From assembly GCA_017615635.1 (NCBI GenBank), contig JAFZZR010000099.1:1-64000 (forward strand): a stretch of 64,000 bases of DNA, given 5' to 3'. The position numbers were made by a program, and so were the translations under genes. The DNA comes from Lentisphaeria bacterium. GTDB taxonomy: Bacteria; Verrucomicrobiota; Lentisphaeria; Victivallales; UBA1829. Within the stretch, counting starts at the first letter, position 1. Each line of letters begins with the position of its first letter. A model generated the notes under the pieces. That model did no database searches. It saw only the letters and a list, made by a program, of their open reading frames with translations, and was not told the origin of the DNA. Of the stretch, positions 24,126 through 31,179 are shown one piece after another.

Positions 24126-25756
24126 GTTTTCCGCAAAACTATCCGAAGAATGCGTTTTCCAAAGTGGTATATGCTTCGCAAAGTTTCATATCCGAAACGA
24201 TACAGCTTTTTCAGTGTTGGGTTCAGCGTGATCCGCAACCGGACCTTCAGCAGGAAAACGGACATGGGGTGTTGCTGGACCTGAAGTATCCATCCGTCGT
24301 CAAGAAGAATTTTGAATGCCTGATTCATCCGGTCCAGGTTCTCCTGTTTCGAGGAGATCCCGTGTTCGTCATTTCCTGTCTGATAGGCAATCTCCTGGGT
24401 GGAACCGTATAGCTCCGGCGTATTATCCGGATGCGGCGGGACGATGGTCGGGATTCCCCGTTTCTGGAGCTGCCTGGAAAACGACATATCCTCGGCGGCA
24501 CGCTTCATTATGCGAACGGATTCCGGAGCAGAGAAGAGATCCTTCAACCACTCTTTCCGGAAAAACCAGCTGTGCCCGACGAAATCGACTTCCTGTGCAA
24601 TCGGGAGATGTCCGTCCCGCGGCCAGCCGATCCGGTAGTATCCGCCCCGTGGATAGGATTTTGTGTCTTGGGCCATAATGCCGACAGCACCATACAGTGC
24701 CTCGCGCTTCATCATTTCCGCGTGGCAGTTCTCCAGCCAGCGGTTCCCCGGAACAGTGTCGTCATCGAACACGCAGACAAAGGGGGATACGGCGGTCCGT
24801 TCCGCAAACAGGAAACGCCCCCAGACGCCTACATTCTCCGGACTGATCTCATATTTATCGAACCGTTTCAGTATCTCCTCGGGGATCTGGACGGGCGGGC
24901 CATCAGTTACACCATCCTGAAAAAGCAGGATCTCCTTCGGCTTGAGACTCTGCTGCTCCAGCGCATCGAGCTGCACCCGCAGCATTTCCGGGCGTTTATG
25001 CGCGGTAAGAACCACGCTGACATCTAAACAGAACGAAGGATCATCGTCAATCTGGCAATTCCGGATCGCGTAGGTATTTCCCGGAATCATGTACGGACGG
25101 GTCTTCACCTCACGATAGAAGCCGTCCAAGGAGGATCCGAAGTCGATATAGCAGTTATACGGATTGTTCCGAAACAAATCGGCTATGATCGGATTGGAGA
25201 GCGGTCCCGCGGAAACGGCGAACAGCAGGTTTTTCCGATCCCCGAAATCTTTTTTTATCTGCGTCAGAAGTCCCAGTGCATCGTGTTCCCAGAACCCGAT
25301 ACAGTCATCCGAAACCGGATAATGTTTCAGAATATTCAGGTTCCCGATTTGTTTTCCCGCGGCACGATAATTGGCGATCAGGACGGTGTCCCTTTTCAGC
25401 TCGGAAAACTTTTCTTTGAAAAGCGGGTAATTGACATTGACCCAGATATTCGAAAACGTGAAATTGTGGCCGGACGTATGTGTCCGGTACCAGTAATAGG
25501 CCTCCCGGTCGCAACAGGGACAGGATATCCCGTAGAAAAAACGCGGGTCGTCAATGATCAGACTGTCCCGCAGGGCATATCCCAGGGAAGAAATGGAATC
25601 GGGTGACTGCCAGCCCTCTTGGGCGGTCACACTGCGCCCCCGCATGATGGCGTATTCTCCATCTGCGCTCCGGCACAGCGTGAAATTCTCATTTCTTTCC
25701 AGCTTCCGCCAGAAGAACTGAAATTCGTCGTTCAGATATCTCTGGTGAAAATTCAT
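24122..25756 (-). CDS. Two-domain glycosyltransferase: GT-D (DUF1792)-like plus GT2
   Basis: 544 residues from ATG 25756, which overlaps the end of wecB as ATGA. A longer open frame to 26083 is inside wecB and is not used. The N-terminal ~230 residues carry CRSADGEYAIMRG, similar to the R-x-x-DGE motif of GT-D (DUF1792) transferases. The second part begins SVVLTAHKRPEMLRVQLDAL, has DDDT (a DXD-type metal site) in VCVFDDDTVPGNRW, and is a GT-A family 2-like domain. A bifunctional enzyme adding two sugars is likely. Cytoplasmic. Confidence 0.75.
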   Translation of the reverse strand: MNFHQRYLNDEFQFFWRKLERNENFTLCRSADGEYAIMRGRSVTAQEGWQSPDSISSLGYALRDSLIIDDPRFFYGISCPCCDREAYYWYRTHTSGHNFTFSNIWVNVNYPLFKEKFSELKRDTVLIANYRAAGKQIGNLNILKHYPVSDDCIGFWEHDALGLLTQIKKDFGDRKNLLFAVSAGPLSNPIIADLFRNNPYNCYIDFGSSLDGFYREVKTRPYMIPGNTYAIRNCQIDDDPSFCLDVSVVLTAHKRPEMLRVQLDALEQQSLKPKEILLFQDGVTDGPPVQIPEEILKRFDKYEISPENVGVWGRFLFAERTAVSPFVCVFDDDTVPGNRWLENCHAEMMKREALYGAVGIMAQDTKSYPRGGYYRIGWPRDGHLPIAQEVDFVGHSWFFRKEWLKDLFSAPESVRIMKRAAEDMSFSRQLQKRGIPTIVPPHPDNTPELYGSTQEIAYQTGNDEHGISSKQENLDRMNQAFKILLDDGWILQVQQHPMSVFLLKVRLRITLNPTLKKLYRFGYETLRSIYHFGKRILRIVLRKT

Positions 25757-26886
25757 CCTATTTGTCTTCCGTAAAAATTCAGAATTGCTTTTGCTATACG
25801 CTCCGAGGCATGCCCATCCCCATACGGATTCACAGCGCGAAATCTCCGGTCTGCTTTCCCTGAAAGAATCGCATCTGCCTTCTGAACGATCCGTTCTTCG
25901 TCCGTCCCGATAAGTTCCGCACACCCGGCATCGATCCCCTCCATCCTCTCCGTCTTTTCCCGCAGGACCAGCAGCGGAACACCAAAGCAGGGAGCTTCCT
26001 CCTGAATACCTCCGCTGTCGGTAAGGATCAGGGCGGATCGCCGGATAACGGAAAGAAGCGATACGTAATCCATCGGCGCGCAAAGGCAGATATTACTCCG
26101 TCCATTCAGACAAGCTGTTACACGGTCGTGAACGGCAGGATTCGGGTGAACCGGCAGAACAAAGCGGCAATCGGAATGTTTCTCCGCAATGACGGAAATT
26201 GCGGAGAGGATCGAATTCATCCTCGCCCCGTGATTCTCCCGCCGATGAACGGTAATAAGGACGGTTTTGTCATGATTCAGGATCCCTTTCCGGATCAGTT
26301 CCTGTTCCGCCCGACCAAGACGGTCAGAATCAATCATCTTCAGAGCATCGATAATGGTATTGCCGGTCAGTATGACGGAGGCTGGATCAATGTGTTCCCG
26401 CTCCAGCGCCAGAACCGCGGATTCCGTCGGGGCGAAATGCAGCGATGCCATCCGTGTGATCATTTGTCTGAAGCCCTCTTCCGGCCAGGGCTCCAAAAGA
26501 TCGTAAGACCGAAGGCCCGCCTCCACATGAAAAACCGGTATTTTATGATAGAAGGCGGAAAGAGCGCCCGTGTATGCGCTCATGGTGTCTCCCTGAACCA
26601 AGACCCCATCGAAATCATAGCTGTTCAGGAGATTTTGAAGAGAGATCAGAAGACCGGCCTGCAGTTCCGCCAGAGATTGATTCGGACGCATTGCCTTCAA
26701 ATCGAAATCACTGCGAAGAGAAAAGCAGCTTAATACCGGTGCCGTCAGATCTTTCTGCTGCCCCGTGTCGCAGAGTCGGCAGGGAATCCCCTGCGTCCGG
26801 AAAAAACGGACCAGCGGTGCAATTTTGATCGCTTCCGGCCTGGTACCATATACGAACAGAAATTCCTTATTACGCAACGGGTTCAT
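25753..26886 (-). CDS. wecB: UDP-N-acetylglucosamine 2-epimerase (non-hydrolysing)
   Basis: 377 residues from ATG 26886, which has AGAGG 7 nt upstream; the ATG at 26892 is too close. It interconverts UDP-GlcNAc and UDP-ManNAc. Family motifs: VYGTRPEAIKIAPL at the N-terminus, VQGDTMSAYTGAL, FHVEAGLRS, VHRRENHG, and LTDSGGIQEEAP. Length is typical. No wecC-type dehydrogenase is seen nearby, so ManNAc itself may be used by the cluster. Confidence 0.94.
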   Translation of the reverse strand: MNPLRNKEFLFVYGTRPEAIKIAPLVRFFRTQGIPCRLCDTGQQKDLTAPVLSCFSLRSDFDLKAMRPNQSLAELQAGLLISLQNLLNSYDFDGVLVQGDTMSAYTGALSAFYHKIPVFHVEAGLRSYDLLEPWPEEGFRQMITRMASLHFAPTESAVLALEREHIDPASVILTGNTIIDALKMIDSDRLGRAEQELIRKGILNHDKTVLITVHRRENHGARMNSILSAISVIAEKHSDCRFVLPVHPNPAVHDRVTACLNGRSNICLCAPMDYVSLLSVIRRSALILTDSGGIQEEAPCFGVPLLVLREKTERMEGIDAGCAELIGTDEERIVQKADAILSGKADRRFRAVNPYGDGHASERIAKAILNFYGRQIG

Positions 26887-26916
26887 TGACATGCCTCTTA
26901 CACGGGCTCTTCTGCG

Positions 26917-27885
26917 TCATCTGTGCAGTCTCCTGTACAAAAGGCTCAGAAGCATGCCGTACATGCCGGGAGCACACAGGGCAAGAGAAAAAACGAGAGC
27001 TCTTTTTTTGTTTTCCGCCCGCGTTACGGATATTTTTCGCCGGTATTTCCCGGCATTTGTGAGAAGAGTTCTCCGGTACGTTTCGCTTTTGTATCTGTCA
27101 GCCTGCATATTGTTGAAGACCCCCATGACGGCGAAAAAGGCTTTTTCGTAAATAATGTTTTCCAGCCTCGGGAATTTATTCAGAAGAATAGGAAGGAGTC
27201 TTTCGTATGCTTCGACCTGATCCATTTTCAAAGGGGAAAATGCGCTTCTTGTAACGCTGGCCGGATGCTGCCTGTAGAAATACAGCGGCAGATCACTGTA
27301 AATGACCTTCTCGGCGTTGGCGCACACCTGAGGAATGAATACGATATCTTCGTAGTAGATGTCGACCGGGTACTCTCCCGTATTCTGAAGGATATCTTTT
27401 CTGAAGATTTTGTTGCAGGAGAATGCACCGAAGGAAGGATCCGTCAGAAAACATCGGGCCGCATCTTCTCCATCAAAAATACGTACCCGGATATCCTTCT
27501 GCTCACGGAATTCAGGCTCTGTCTGGAGCCGGCAGACGGCAATCTGTGCATCATACGCATATATTTCCCCCATCAGGATCTGCAGCATGTCACGCCGGAT
27601 CACGTCATCGGCATCGACAAAGGCTACGTAATCGCCGGAGGAATTTTCAATGCCGTAATTCCGTCTGGCTCCCTGTCCCTGCTGATCGTCGAAGCGGATA
27701 TACCAGATTCTCCGGTCCATTTCCGCATGCTTCCTGCATATCGCATCGGTTTCATCCGTCGAGCCGTCGTCAAGCAGAATGATTTCCAGGTCACGCCAGG
27801 TCTGATTCTCCACCGAGCACAGGCATTCGTCCAGATACGGAGCTGCATTATGGGCAGGGATGATCACGCTGATCCGATCGTTCAT
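26917..27885 (-). CDS. Family 2 glycosyltransferase
   Basis: 322 residues. The start SVIIPAHNAAPYLDECLCSV and ILLDDGSTDETDAIC are the classical GT-A family 2 opening. VAFVDADDVIRRDM carries the DxD metal site at ~88-90. Soluble and cytoplasmic, acting at the inner membrane on a polysaccharide or lipid-linked acceptor. It is the first enzyme gene of the cluster, 27 bp after the XRE regulator. Confidence 0.93.
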   Translation of the reverse strand: MNDRISVIIPAHNAAPYLDECLCSVENQTWRDLEIILLDDGSTDETDAICRKHAEMDRRIWYIRFDDQQGQGARRNYGIENSSGDYVAFVDADDVIRRDMLQILMGEIYAYDAQIAVCRLQTEPEFREQKDIRVRIFDGEDAARCFLTDPSFGAFSCNKIFRKDILQNTGEYPVDIYYEDIVFIPQVCANAEKVIYSDLPLYFYRQHPASVTRSAFSPLKMDQVEAYERLLPILLNKFPRLENIIYEKAFFAVMGVFNNMQADRYKSETYRRTLLTNAGKYRRKISVTRAENKKRALVFSLALCAPGMYGMLLSLLYRRLHR

Positions 27886-27912
27886 GACAGACTCCCTTGT
27901 CCTTCTGCATCC

Positions 27913-28125
27913 TTACTGTTTTTCCGCGGGAATGCACGGGGAGAAATCGTCGATCAGATCTCTCCAATCACAGCTGAGGGCTTCCGCGTACAGCCGAGCC
28001 GTCCTCAACGACCGGATCCCGCGCTTTTCCTGCTGCTGGACCGTCTGCGCCGTAATCCCCAGCCTCTCGCCGACTTCCCTTAACCGCAGGCCCATCTTCC
28101 GTCTCTGGATCGTCAACTTGGTCAT
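27913..28125 (-). CDS. Small XRE family DNA-binding protein
   Basis: 70 residues, almost entirely one helix-turn-helix domain (LREVGERLGITAQTVQQQEKRG). It is located 27 bp before the GT2 gene, so it is probably the promoter-proximal gene of the glycan operon. The promoter it shares with the divergent XRE gene carries operator-like palindromes, suggesting autoregulation. Alternatively it is a relic of a prophage or element. Confidence 0.8.
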   Translation of the reverse strand: MTKLTIQRRKMGLRLREVGERLGITAQTVQQQEKRGIRSLRTARLYAEALSCDWRDLIDDFSPCIPAEKQ

Positions 28126-28145
28126 CGCTTCACCGCTATTATTTT

Positions 28146-28267
28146 ATCGTTAAGTTGCGTAGAATATAATCGCGTAAAGACGATTTTCAAGCCTTTTTCT
28201 GAAAACTTTTAAGTTTTTTTATTGATTTATCGCGTTTCGGCGATAGTTTAAGCAAAAATACTTAAAC
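28146..28267. promoter_or_regulatory. Divergent promoter region with multiple operator-like palindromes
   Basis: Minus promoter: TTGAAA (28190-28185), 16 bp, TATATT (28168-28163). Plus promoter: TTGATT (28222-28227), 16 bp, TAGTTT (28244-28249). Each spacer is filled or nearly filled by one site: ATCGCGTAAAGACGAT (28169-28184) and ATCGCGTTTCGGCGAT (28229-28244). A degenerate third copy ATCGTTAAGTTGCGTA lies at 28146-28161. Two unrelated palindromes are GTTTAAG-8-CTTAAAC (28246-28267) and AAAACTT-2-AAGTTTT (28202-28217). Confidence 0.75.
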
Positions 28268-28278
28268 GGGACATAAGA

Positions 28279-28620
28279 ATGTTGACTCAAGATGAATTTA
28301 AGCAGGCGCTGGAGGCGGAGATCCGGAAGGCGGGATCGCAAACTGCTCTGGCCGAAAAGCTGGGAATGACGCAAAGTCAGATTTCGGACTATCTTCGGGG
28401 GCGCTTTCAGGTGGAGAATATAACGATCGGAAATCTCTATAAACTTTTCCCGAATACGCAGATCAAGTTATCAGGATCAATCACTGCAGAGCCTATTGCA
28501 AAGTCCGTGGAAGATCAATTATTGGAAGTCTACCGGAGACTAACACCCGAAGAAAAAGTCAGATGCCTGGCCATCGTCATCGCCAACTTCCCCGACAAAA
28601 TCAGGAAGCGGATGACATGA
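28279..28620 (+). CDS. XRE/Cro-like repressor
   Basis: 113 residues, starting MLTQDEFKQALEAEIRKAG. The helix-turn-helix is QTALAEKLGMTQSQISDYLRGR at ~20-41. The C-terminal ~45 residues are helical (EDQLLEVYRRLTPEEKVRCLA) and probably mediate dimerisation. It is divergent from the 70-residue XRE gene. Its start codon lies just after the palindrome GTTTAAG-8-CTTAAAC. The arrangement resembles a phage-type repressor pair. Confidence 0.8.
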   Translation: MLTQDEFKQALEAEIRKAGSQTALAEKLGMTQSQISDYLRGRFQVENITIGNLYKLFPNTQIKLSGSITAEPIAKSVEDQLLEVYRRLTPEEKVRCLAIVIANFPDKIRKRMT

Positions 28621-28698
28621 CGATTATAAATGCCGCCGGATACACACCATAACCTTGCTCCCGCCGATAACAAAGCAGATTCCTGTTGTGCGGAGCAA

Positions 28699-28823
28699 TG
28701 CTTCATCTGCCTAGGCGAGTAATTTGTTATGAAGCAGCGCTTCGCGCTATGAAGCGTGCCTTCGGCACATGAAGCGCTTTGCGGCGCCGCCGCAAAGCAT
28801 GAAGCGAAGCCTTGACAGGCTTC
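28699..28823. repeat. Array of ATGAAGC-linked hairpins
   Basis: Four copies of ATGAAGC (28729, 28749, 28769, 28799) are each followed at once by a perfect but different hairpin: AGCGC-TTC-GCGCT, GTGCC-TTC-GGCAC, GCTTTGCGGC-GCC-GCCGCAAAGC (10-bp stem) and GAAGCC-TTGACA-GGCTTC. An opening segment TGCTTCAT (28699-28706) is the inverted form of the motif and can pair with the first ATGAAGCA. Stems differ while the linker is constant. It lies between the XRE gene and tRNA-Pro. Confidence 0.8.
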
Positions 28824-28826
28824 ATT

Positions 28827-28855
28827 GACCATTTTTGCTCAGCAAAAAAATGGTC
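28827..28855 (-). terminator. Hairpin overlapping the tRNA-Pro 3' end
   Basis: On the minus strand GACCA plus a T run and GC pairs with GCAAAAATGGTC across a TGA loop. The left arm starts inside the tRNA (its last G and ACCA), so the mature CCA end would be base-paired in the precursor. It may be a terminator or a processing signal. Confidence 0.45.
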
Positions 28856-28927
28856 GGAGCAGAGGGATTCGAACCCTCGGCCTATTGGTCCCAAACCAAT
28901 CGCGCTACCAGGCTGCGCTATGCTCCG
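28851..28927 (-). tRNA. tRNA-Pro (anticodon TGG)
   Basis: 77 nt on the minus strand. Acceptor arms CGGAGCA / TGCTCCG, D-arm GCGCAGCCTGGTAGCGC, anticodon stem-loop GATTGGTTTGGGACCAATAGG read as anticodon TGG (quoted with flanks), and T-arm GAGGGTTCGAATCCCTC are all present. CCA is encoded at the 3' end (28853-28851). Confidence 0.95.
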
Positions 28928-28951
28928 ATCTAGGAGAGAAATCTGCCGGAT

Positions 28952-28979
28952 AATGTAGCATGAAACAGGCTGATTTCAA
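28952..28979 (-). promoter_or_regulatory. Promoter of tRNA-Pro
   Basis: Minus strand -35 TTGAAA (28979-28974), 16-bp spacer, -10 TACATT (28957-28952), about 25 bp before the tRNA 5' end. Confidence 0.6.
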
Positions 28980-29039
28980 GAGCGGCCCGACAAGAATAAC
29001 GAAATAACAGGAGGATGCCGATTTTTTTAGAGACGGCGC

Positions 29040-29067
29040 TTGCCTTCATGTGAAAAGGCTGTATATT
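29040..29067 (+). promoter_or_regulatory. Promoter of tRNA-Met
   Basis: -35 TTGCCT (29040-29045), 16-bp spacer, -10 TATATT (29062-29067), 11 bp before the tRNA 5' end. Confidence 0.6.
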
Positions 29068-29078
29068 ACGGACAGGCT

Positions 29079-29155
29079 GGATCCTTAGCTCAGTCGGTCA
29101 GAGCAGGTGACTCATAATCACTTGGTCGGCGGTTCAAGTCCGTCAGGATCCACCA
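29079..29155 (+). tRNA. tRNA-Met (anticodon CAT), integration target
   Basis: 77 nt. Acceptor arms GGATCCT and AGGATCC, D-arm AGCTCAGTCGGTCAGAGCA, anticodon loop CTCATAA, T-arm with GGTTCAAGTCC, encoded CCA. The CAT anticodon could also mark an Ile2 tRNA, but the loop CTCATAA fits elongator Met. Its last 46 nt are repeated at 32740-32785, so the gene was regenerated by an integrating element. Confidence 0.93.
29110..29155 (+). repeat. Left attachment site (att repeat)
   Basis: 46 bp from the anticodon loop to the CCA end of tRNA-Met, identical to 32740-32785. Typical of tyrosine-recombinase integration into a tRNA 3' end. Confidence 0.92.
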
Positions 29156-29733
29156 ATTTATTCCCAGCTCAAAATCCCCATAGCATTCATCGTTTCAGCC
29201 TCATTTTCTCTTTTGACGACCCGTCTTGAGTTCTCTACGCGGGCTTCCTCTCCTTTTCTCTCTCTTTGCGTTCTTTTCCGACTGTCCGAGACAAAATGAA
29301 TAACAAATGAATAACAAGTTTTTCAAGGCTCGGACACTGACGGCATAAGATATCCCGTCCCGCCGATTTTGCAAGTCGGGACAACAGGTTCCCGGTAATC
29401 GCGTGTCTCCAGACAGCGGATTCCCCCCGGCCCGATCATTGCTGCTGCCGTCATGGCATCCCCCCCTTTCTCTTTACCCTTCTTTACCCTCTTCTACCCC
29501 TTATACCGCTGATGATGGCCCGGCATTCCGGGCTTTTGCAGTGCGTTTGTCGCTGCATCACCCCCTTTCCTGCCACCATGAGATAAAGGCATACCGGTCC
29601 GGAACAGATCGTAGAAAGACCGAATGCGCCTCAAAAAGACAGCAGAAATGAAAAAAACGCTTTTTCATTTTACGCATCTGCAATGGTAGAACGCTTCTCT
29701 TAACCCACGCGTTCGGAAAGGTTGATACAACTT
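29156..29733. other. Gene-free stretch with inverted and direct repeats
   Basis: No convincing gene. It contains TGTCCGAG (29283-29290) / CTCGGACA (29329-29336) enclosing two direct copies of ATGAATAACAA, then GTCCCG (29357-29362) / CGGGAC (29377-29382). Such clusters beside an att site could bind the integrase/excisionase or be a replication or regulatory region; this is inference. A pyrimidine-rich stretch follows at ~29400-29520. Confidence 0.45.
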
Positions 29734-30015
29734 ATGAAAGAGACATCACTTGCTCTCATTCGCACCGTCCTGGACGGAGACAACACCGTAACCAAAGAAC
29801 AGAACGACCACATCATGCGCACCTGCAAGCACCCCATCATGCGGCGTAAACTGATCAATGCAAAACAGGCCATGAGCATTCTGGAAGTGTGTCGTCCGAC
29901 ACTTCTGGCTTATGTAAAGCGCGGACGCCTGACGCAAATCAACATCTCACCCCGCAAGGTCCGGTTTGATGAAGCAGAGGTCCGCAATCTGGCATACCGT
30001 GGAGTAACCGACTAA
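29734..30015 (+). CDS. Excisionase-like MerR-type DNA-binding protein
   Basis: 93 residues from ATG 29734, with GGAAAGG 12 nt upstream; a TTG at 29722 is less likely. The C-terminal half KLINAKQAMSILEVCRPTLL then YVKRGRLTQINI and RKVRFDEAEV is the helix-turn-helix with wing of excisionase/HTH_17 proteins (sequence quoted in parts). It is the natural partner of the integrase in the same element and would bind near the left att site to direct excision. Confidence 0.8.
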   Translation: MKETSLALIRTVLDGDNTVTKEQNDHIMRTCKHPIMRRKLINAKQAMSILEVCRPTLLAYVKRGRLTQINISPRKVRFDEAEVRNLAYRGVTD

Positions 30016-30144
30016 CCAAATCACTCCATCCATGCTGTCCCTCCATCCGTTTTTTCAGATATCAGGGGGGACAGCGCGGCTGGAGAAAAGACATCGTATA
30101 GTAAGATAAATTAACGGTGGAAATCCCACCAGAAAGGACACTAT

Positions 30145-30294
30145 ATGAACAACCAAATTCAAGCCGTCACATCAGCTGCGGCGACCGACACCCCATTCTT
30201 TTGGAGAAACGTAACCGAAGAGAATGTCTGGGATGCCATTTCCGGCTCCTTCCTCGAAACCATCTGCAAGGCTTCTGCTGCAAGATGCTTATAG
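30145..30294 (+). pseudogene. 5' remnant of a gene cut by the reverse-transcriptase insertion
   Basis: ATG 30145 follows AGAAAGGA. The frame reads MNNQIQAVTSAAATDTPFFW onward for about 40 residues before entering sequence antisense to the reverse transcriptase and stopping at 30292. The start context and composition look genuine, so a gene of the element was probably interrupted near 30265-30285. Its function is unknown. Confidence 0.5.
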
Positions 30295-31076
30295 ATCTTT
30301 GCAACAAGTCTATCATGGGGAACATTGTCGAAGAACGCTTTCAAGTCCAGTATGATTCCGAACTTATATCCCTCGGCTCTGATCTTGTCCACTTCGGCAA
30401 TCGCATCAGCCACGCGACGGTTCTTCCGGTATGCATAGGAGTACTCACTCCAAGTGTCCTCCGGCGTATTCTTAGTGACAGCCAGCAGGATCATGTTTTG
30501 TACCACCCGGTCCAGAACCGTAGCGATTCCCAGTTTACGTTTCTTCCCATTAGCCTTCGGTATCTCAGTAATACGCACCTCATGAGGCACATACTTCCCT
30601 TGCAGGATCCGTTGCCGGATTTTTTCCCTGGCTTCCGGGTCATTCAATAGCGGCACACAAACCTCTCTGACAGTCTTGCGATCGCATCCTACAGCCTTTC
30701 GGGGTTCAGAATTGACCTTTACCAAGGCCGCATTAAAGTTCGTGTCGGCAACAATCTGCTCAAGCAGATTTGGAACATTGACAGTCGGAATTGGATGTTT
30801 GCCCAACCAGGGATCATATACCCCGTACAGGCCACTCCGACCGTTTGAAAATGCGGCCTTGTTCCGACCGCCAGTGAAGGATCTGGCATCAGTCAGACCG
30901 ACTTGTAGACGCGGAGCTGTTGCAGTACCTTGTTCTCCTTTCTTGTGCTGCAGGGTGCGAACCGTGTCCGGTTTATGCTGACTGGGGTCCTGCTTTTCAG
31001 CATGTGCGCTACAGCCAGCATGAGTTTTGTAATTTGATGTGTGTTTGTTGTTGGTCTTCTTATTATGCGTCTTCAT
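30159..31076 (-). pseudogene. Truncated group II intron-type reverse transcriptase
   Basis: 305 codons. The N-terminal ~85 residues are basic and low-complexity. From ~100 the sequence is a group II intron-like RT: PHEVRITEIPKANGKKRKLG, IATVLDRVVQNMILL, SEYSYAYRKNRRVADAI, and domain 3 IILDLKAFFDNVPHDRL (~241-257) with the first catalytic Asp. Homology stops near residue 265. The catalytic YxDD box, thumb and maturase domains are missing, and the remaining ~40 codons are antisense to the broken gene at 30145. No intron domain V was found. It cannot be an active RT by itself. Confidence 0.85.
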
Positions 31077-31179
31077 CTGAACTGTTCCTTTCTATTTTTT
31101 CAGATGGTTTTCATTGTTCTGGTTCCGTATGGATCGTCTCTTTACCATACATCAACCGTAAATGAAGACGCGTCAAGAA

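Noticed and set aside
28699-28823. CRISPR array
   Set aside because: The constant word is only 7 bp and the variable parts are self-complementary hairpins; no cas genes are present.
29403-29651. 82-codon open frame in the integrative element
   Set aside because: Pyrimidine-rich low-complexity sequence, no ribosome binding site, no recognisable fold.
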